Assembly (NCBI RefSeq): GCF_019083995.1
Contig: NZ_JAHRCU010000001.1
Span: forward strand, 186,001-250,000
Length of the DNA: 64,000 nucleotides
Reading direction: 5' to 3'
From: Roseococcus sp. SDR
Lineage (GTDB): Bacteria > Pseudomonadota > Alphaproteobacteria > Acetobacterales > Acetobacteraceae
The stretch's first letter is position 1. The number at the start of each line of letters is the position of its first letter. A program made the position numbers and the translations under genes. Below the pieces are notes generated by a model. That model did not search any database. It had not been told where the DNA came from and worked only from the letters and a program-made list of their open reading frames with translations. This document shows positions 60,366-64,000 of the stretch, one piece after another.

Positions 60366-61664
60366 GTGGAACCCGGACTTTTCCTGATCTTCGCGGTCTT
60401 CGCGGGCTGCCTCATGGCCGGCGTGCCGGTGGCCTTCTGCCTGGGCGTCGCGGCCGTGGCGGGCTTTCTCTATGAAGGGCTGAACCCCGCCGTCGCCTTC
60501 CAGCAGATGGCCTCGGGCATGAGCATCTTCTCGCTGCTGGCCATCCCCTTCTTCATCTTTGCGGGCGAGATCATGCTGCATGGCGGCATCGCGCGGCGGC
60601 TGGTCGCACTCGCCTCGGCCGCGGTGGGATGGATGCGGGGCGGGCTTGGCATGGTGGATGTCTCCACCTCCATGCTGTTCGGCGGCATTTCCGGCTCGGC
60701 GGTGGCGGATACCTCGGCGACCGGCACCATCCTGATCCCGGCCATGAAGGCCAAGGGCTATGGCACGGATTACGCGGTGTCGCTCACGGTGACGAGCAGC
60801 ATCGCGGGCATCCTGATCCCGCCCAGCCACAACATGATCCTCTACAGCTTGGCCGCTGGCGGCGGCATCTCGGTCTCGGCGCTGTTCATCGCGGGCATCG
60901 TGCCGGGGATCATGATGTGCCTGCTGCTGGCGCTCGCCGCCTATGTGATGGCGGTGCGGCGCGGCTATCCGGCGGATGGCTGGAAGGGCTTCCGGCATCT
61001 GCTCTGGGCCTTCGTGGATGCGCTGCCGGGGCTGCTGACCGCGGTCATCATCCTGGGCGGCGTGCTCTCGGGCGTCTTCACGGTCACCGAGAGTGCGGCC
61101 TTCGGCACCATCTGGGCGCTCTTGGTGACGCTGCTGGTCTATCGCGCGCTGCCCTGGAAGGATTTCGTGGTGGCCGTGCGGACCAGCGTGCGCACCACGG
61201 CGGTGGTCTTCCTGCTGGTGGGCACGGCGACCGCCTTCGCCTGGCTGCTGGCGATGTATCGCCTGCCCGAATTGCTGACGGAGGGCATGCTCGCCATCAG
61301 CGGCACCCCGATCGTCATCCTGCTGCTGATCAACCTCTGCCTGCTGCTGATGGGCTGCGTGATGGACATGGCGGCGCTGATCCTCATCACCACGCCGATC
61401 TTCCTGCCCGTCGTCGTCGCCATCGGGATGGACCCGGTGCAGTTCGGCATGGTGATGATGATGAACCTGGGCCTCGGCCTCACCACACCGCCCGTGGGGG
61501 CGGTGCTGTTTGTCGGCTGCGCCATAGGCCAGATCCGCATCGAGGAGGTGATGCGGACCATCTGGCCCTTCTGGGGCGCCATCCTGGTGGCGCTGGCGCT
61601 CACCACCTATTGGCCCGCGGTGTCCCTCACCTTGCCGCGGCTGCTGCTGGGATATGGCGGCTGA
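60366..61664 (+). CDS. TRAP transporter large permease (DctM family)
   Basis: 432 aa from GTG 60366, five bases after the dctQ-type stop (other in-frame starts upstream would overlap dctQ). About 11-12 membrane helices. Signatures: VPVAFCLGVAAV, FFIFAGEIMLHGGIARRLV, SGSAVADTSATGTILIPAM, and TTPPVGAVLFVGCAIG near the end. Carries out the Na+-coupled transport step. Operon: GntR regulator, DctP, DctQ, DctM; the substrate is an organic acid by family. Confidence 0.93.
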   Translation: MEPGLFLIFAVFAGCLMAGVPVAFCLGVAAVAGFLYEGLNPAVAFQQMASGMSIFSLLAIPFFIFAGEIMLHGGIARRLVALASAAVGWMRGGLGMVDVSTSMLFGGISGSAVADTSATGTILIPAMKAKGYGTDYAVSLTVTSSIAGILIPPSHNMILYSLAAGGGISVSALFIAGIVPGIMMCLLLALAAYVMAVRRGYPADGWKGFRHLLWAFVDALPGLLTAVIILGGVLSGVFTVTESAAFGTIWALLVTLLVYRALPWKDFVVAVRTSVRTTAVVFLLVGTATAFAWLLAMYRLPELLTEGMLAISGTPIVILLLINLCLLLMGCVMDMAALILITTPIFLPVVVAIGMDPVQFGMVMMMNLGLGLTTPPVGAVLFVGCAIGQIRIEEVMRTIWPFWGAILVALALTTYWPAVSLTLPRLLLGYGG

Positions 61665-61670
61665 GCCGCG

Positions 61671-62243
61671 TCAGGCCGTGTGGAAGCTGTGCGCCAATTC
61701 GCGCAGCAGCTTGTTCTCGGTCTCCGAGATGGGGGAGGTGAGGCCGAGGAAGCTGCCGGTGGCGGACGCCACCTTGTGCGCCTGGGCCAGGACGCTGGCT
61801 TCGAGCGACTGCCGCTCGGGCGAGGTCAGGGTGTGGGTGAGGGCCGCGACGTAGTCCTTCCAGGCCTGGAAGAGGGCGGGGGCGGGGCGGGTGTGCAGCC
61901 AGGCCTCCAGCAGTTCCAGCGCCGGGCCGCCCTGCTGCAGCCCCGCCTGCTGCGCCCCGGCCAGGATCGCGCGGCGTTCCTCGGCGGAGATGCTGCCATC
62001 GGCCCAGGCGACCAGCACCATGGGGACGAGGGTGAGGGCCGCCAGTGTGCCGGTGCCGATCTGCAGCGCCATGAGGCGCGCGAGCACCGCGTCATCCACG
62101 ATGCCGGTGGCGGCGGTCAATGCGTCCTTGCGGAACTTCTCGGCATCGGCCTGGAGCATGCGCTGGCGCAGCTCCTCATTGTGGCGGGCGAAGAAGGCCT
62201 CCTCCAACCCGGCGCGGCGGCTTGCGAGAATGCTTTCGGACAT
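61671..62243 (-). CDS. TerB-like domain protein
   Basis: 190 aa. The stretch VPMVLVAWADGSISAEERRAIL (about 72-94, written here in part) has the WADGxIxxEE pattern of TerB-like tellurite resistance domains, which bind metals through acidic residues. The other regions are helical and unassigned. No signal peptide. Function unknown; converges on the DctM gene with a 6-bp gap. Confidence 0.6.
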   Translation of the reverse strand: MSESILASRRAGLEEAFFARHNEELRQRMLQADAEKFRKDALTAATGIVDDAVLARLMALQIGTGTLAALTLVPMVLVAWADGSISAEERRAILAGAQQAGLQQGGPALELLEAWLHTRPAPALFQAWKDYVAALTHTLTSPERQSLEASVLAQAHKVASATGSFLGLTSPISETENKLLRELAHSFHTA

Positions 62244-62338
62244 GGTGGTTCCTCCTGGTGGTCCGGAGGGCAGGATATCGCGTGGCGTGGCGGTCTCGCG
62301 TTATGATTTGGCGCAAGGCGCGCCCGATCCGGCCATGC

Positions 62339-63130
62339 TCAATCCGGCATGACGACCGAGGCGAGGCGCACGCCGTGGCGTGCCATGGACTGCGCGACGA
62401 AGCCCGAGCGCGTGAGCTCCGCCAGGAAGGCCGCGAGAAAGGCCACCGCCGCCGGATTGCGCCCGTCGGCCAGGCCCATGGCGTATTGTACGGCGTGGAA
62501 GCGCCCCGGCAGCACGCGCAGGCCGCCGAAGCGCGCCGCGTCCGCCTCCAGCTGCTGGCGTACGCCGGCGGCCACGTCGATGTTCTGCCGCAGGAACTCC
62601 TCCACCACACGGGGCGAGGTGGCCACGCGCACCAGCGTCGCGTCGCGGATCTCGCGGCGCAGATAGATGTCATAGACGCTGTTGAAGCCGACCGCGATGC
62701 GGATGCCGCGTTCATCCACCTGTTCATTCTCGATGATCGGCGAATGCTCGCGCACCAGGAAGACGCCCTCCACCTCGAGGAAGGGCGGCGTGAGGTCCAT
62801 GCCCTGGCCGCGGCTCGCATCCACGGCGAAGAAGCCGATATCGCCATCCCCGCCGCGGAGCAGCTCCACGCTGCGGTTGGCCGAGGGGACCGGGATCACC
62901 TCCAGCGGCAAGGCGAGGCGACGGGCGAGCTCGCGCACGATGTCCACCGAGACGCCATGCGCCTCGGTCTCGCGCGGGCGGCGGCTGGCCAGAAGCGGAT
63001 TGCCGAGGTTGATCACCGCGCGCAGCGTGCCGGTGGGCGCGATCTGCCGGGCGATGGCCACCGTGTCCTGCGCATGGGCGGGCAGGGCGAGCAAGGCGGG
63101 CAGGACGAGCGTGGCGCGGCGGGAGATCAT
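62339..63130 (-). CDS. periplasmic amino-acid-type binding protein (SBP_bac_3)
   Basis: 263 aa from ATG 63130 (GGAAGGG upstream); the frame stays open into the tRNA gene upstream, which is not coding. Leader MISRRATLVLPALLALPAHA. Family 3 features: GTLRAVINLGNPLLA, the VDIVRELARRLALPLEVIPV strand-helix, and GDGDIGFFAVDASRG. The polar amino acid ABC transporter group binds amino acids or opines; no permease is adjacent. Confidence 0.82.
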   Translation of the reverse strand: MISRRATLVLPALLALPAHAQDTVAIARQIAPTGTLRAVINLGNPLLASRRPRETEAHGVSVDIVRELARRLALPLEVIPVPSANRSVELLRGGDGDIGFFAVDASRGQGMDLTPPFLEVEGVFLVREHSPIIENEQVDERGIRIAVGFNSVYDIYLRREIRDATLVRVATSPRVVEEFLRQNIDVAAGVRQQLEADAARFGGLRVLPGRFHAVQYAMGLADGRNPAAVAFLAAFLAELTRSGFVAQSMARHGVRLASVVMPD

Positions 63131-63171
63131 GCCGACCCTTCCGGCGAGCGTGGAGCGATGCTGGGGGGCAA

Positions 63172-63247
63172 TGGTGCCCGGGGGCGGAATCGAACCACCG
63201 ACACTGCGATTTTCAGTCGCATGCTCTACCAACTGAGCTACCCGGGC
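63172..63247 (-). tRNA. tRNA-Phe (GAA)
   Basis: 76 nt on the minus strand, including the encoded CCA. Acceptor GCCCGGG pairs with CCCGGGC; D-loop AGCTCAGTTGGTAGAGC; anticodon loop CTGAAAA with anticodon GAA; T-arm GGTTCGATTCC. Complete cloverleaf and a normal Phe discriminator A. Confidence 0.97.
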
Positions 63248-63298
63248 GCGCTTGGTGGGCGGGTGATAGCGAAGCGGGCGGGGCCTGTCCAGCCGGGG

Positions 63299-63475
63299 TC
63301 AGCGTTCTTCTTCCTGGTCCTCGGGGTCCACGGCGGGGACGCTGTAGCTCTCCGTCAGCCAGCGGCCGAGATCCACCTGCCGGCAGCGCTCGGAGCAGAA
63401 GGGCCGGGCATGGCGTTGGCCGGGCTCGCGCGGCGGCAGGAGGCGGCGGCAGATGGGGCAGCGGGGCTCAGGCAT
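63299..63475 (-). CDS. yacG: DNA gyrase inhibitor YacG
   Basis: 58 aa zinc finger protein. Two Cys pairs: CPIC (C6, C9) and CSERC (C27, C31), then VDLGRWLTESYSVP, the standard YacG block. It binds GyrB and reduces gyrase activity. The start overlaps the end of the RNase E/G gene by 8 bp. The acidic tail (VDPEDQEEER) is normal. Confidence 0.92.
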   Translation of the reverse strand: MPEPRCPICRRLLPPREPGQRHARPFCSERCRQVDLGRWLTESYSVPAVDPEDQEEER

Positions 63476-64000
63476 CGGTGATCGCGGGGCTGGCGGCGGG
63501 GCGGAGCGTGAGGGGGTGGCCGGCGCGCGCGGTGAACTCGGCCAACGCCTCAGGCAGGGCGTTCAGGGCGAGGATGACGCGGGGTGGCGCTTCGAGTGCG
63601 AGGCGCCGGCTGGGGCTGGCGGCCGATTCGCGCATGGCCTGGCGCAGCAAGGCGAGGCTCTCAGCCAGCGCGCGATCGGCCAGCACCTCGTGCAGCGGCG
63701 GGTGGATGCGGGCGCGCCGAAGCTCGAACAGCCCGAGCGGGCCGAGGCCCAGCAGCTGTGTCAGCCCATCGGGCCCGCAGGCGCTGCGCAATTCCGGCTC
63801 CAGCGCCGCGCGCTGCTTCACCGAGAGGCCGGCGAGGTCGAGCAGGATGGGGCCGGCCAGGTCCCGGAGGCGAAGCTGGCGGGCGAATTCGGCGATGGCG
63901 CGGGCATTCACCTCGCGCGGGTCGGCGCCGCCGGAATCCACATCCACGGCGGTGAGCGCGGGCAAGGGCGAGATGATCAGCCGGCCGCCGCCGGCCAGCT
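63468..64000 (-). CDS. ribonuclease E/G family protein, 3' part
   Basis: Open at the window edge; 177 codons visible. The sequence GGRLIISPLPALTAVDVDSG has the RNase E/G catalytic strand with the Mg-binding Asp in VDVDSG. The small domain follows (ARAIAEFARQLRLRDLAGPI, LDLAGLSVKQRAAL). It lacks the long C-terminal scaffold of RNase E, so RNase G-like. It degrades and processes RNA in the cytoplasm; downstream yacG is coupled to it, as in many alphaproteobacteria. Confidence 0.85.
   Translation of the reverse strand, partial: LAGGGRLIISPLPALTAVDVDSGGADPREVNARAIAEFARQLRLRDLAGPILLDLAGLSVKQRAALEPELRSACGPDGLTQLLGLGPLGLFELRRARIHPPLHEVLADRALAESLALLRQAMRESAASPSRRLALEAPPRVILALNALPEALAEFTARAGHPLTLRPAASPAITDA

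Noticed and set aside
63131-63232. N-terminal extension of the amino-acid-type binding protein
   Set aside because: The extra residues are translated from the tRNA-Phe gene; a leader peptide and a good ribosome site support ATG 63130.

Overview
The window looks like chromosomal DNA of a high-GC alphaproteobacterium, most likely an acetic-acid-bacteria relative of the Roseomonas type (Acetobacteraceae). This is inferred from very GC-rich codons, dense ATGA/GTGA-coupled operons, five Bug-family (tripartite tricarboxylate) binding proteins, and the order MaoC - LOG - ribF - ileS - lspA - DUF3035 - M16 - M16 - pgi - mutL. No phage, plasmid, transposase, CRISPR array or rRNA is visible. One tRNA (Phe, GAA) is present.

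Layout. 1-5003 (+): tightly coupled set of a DUF547 protein, a radical SAM enzyme, a GNAT-like protein, a PhnD-like binding protein, a PhnE-like permease and a cysteine-rich, ligand-depleted metallophosphoesterase homologue; its substrate is unknown. 5008-7421 (-): GH8 glycanase coupled to an ABC binding protein. 7499-9510 (-): adenosine-deaminase-like amidohydrolase coupled to a Bug receptor. 9575-13844: serC, a methyltransferase, and an OmpR-type two-component system. 13998-19961: acyl-CoA dehydrogenase, Rieske ferredoxin, two amidohydrolases, glycine-zipper lipoprotein, two ABM-fold proteins and a Bug receptor. 19982-25489 (-): four-gene signalling array (response regulator, kinase, lone receiver, kinase). 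25490-27099: mostly non-coding, with one Xre regulator and repeats. 27100-30998 (-): pseudo-protease, cinA/pncC-type amidase, pgpA, slt. 31130-35229: dapA, smpB, a lipoprotein hydrolase, a WD40/cytochrome c fusion and a membrane protein.

35314-48720 (+) is a housekeeping block (MaoC, LOG, ribF, ileS, lspA, DUF3035, M16 pair, pgi, mutL), interrupted between ribF and ileS by a 218-bp MITE-like element and an antisense SMP-30-like gene. 48669-52706 (-) carries a GATase, an RluB-type synthase, rsmD, a glycosyltransferase and an unknown protein. tadA and an isoaspartyl peptidase follow. 54266-57288 (-) holds three Bug receptors in a row. 57411-61664 (+) holds a phosphatase-fold protein, then a GntR regulator with its apparent operator and a full TRAP transporter. 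61671-64000 (-) holds a TerB-like protein, an amino-acid-type binding protein, tRNA-Phe, yacG and the 3' part of an RNase E/G gene.

The strongest non-textbook signals are: (i) several unrelated intergenic repeat elements whose terminal TAG is also the stop codon of the flanking gene; (ii) the radical-SAM/PhnDE-like operon with its altered phosphoesterase; (iii) an HtrA-like protein that has lost all three catalytic residues; (iv) a patch of foreign-looking codon use inside ileS; (v) a 3 x 57-bp tandem repeat that forms the N-terminus of the RluB-type enzyme; and (vi) a perfect palindrome ahead of the TRAP operon.
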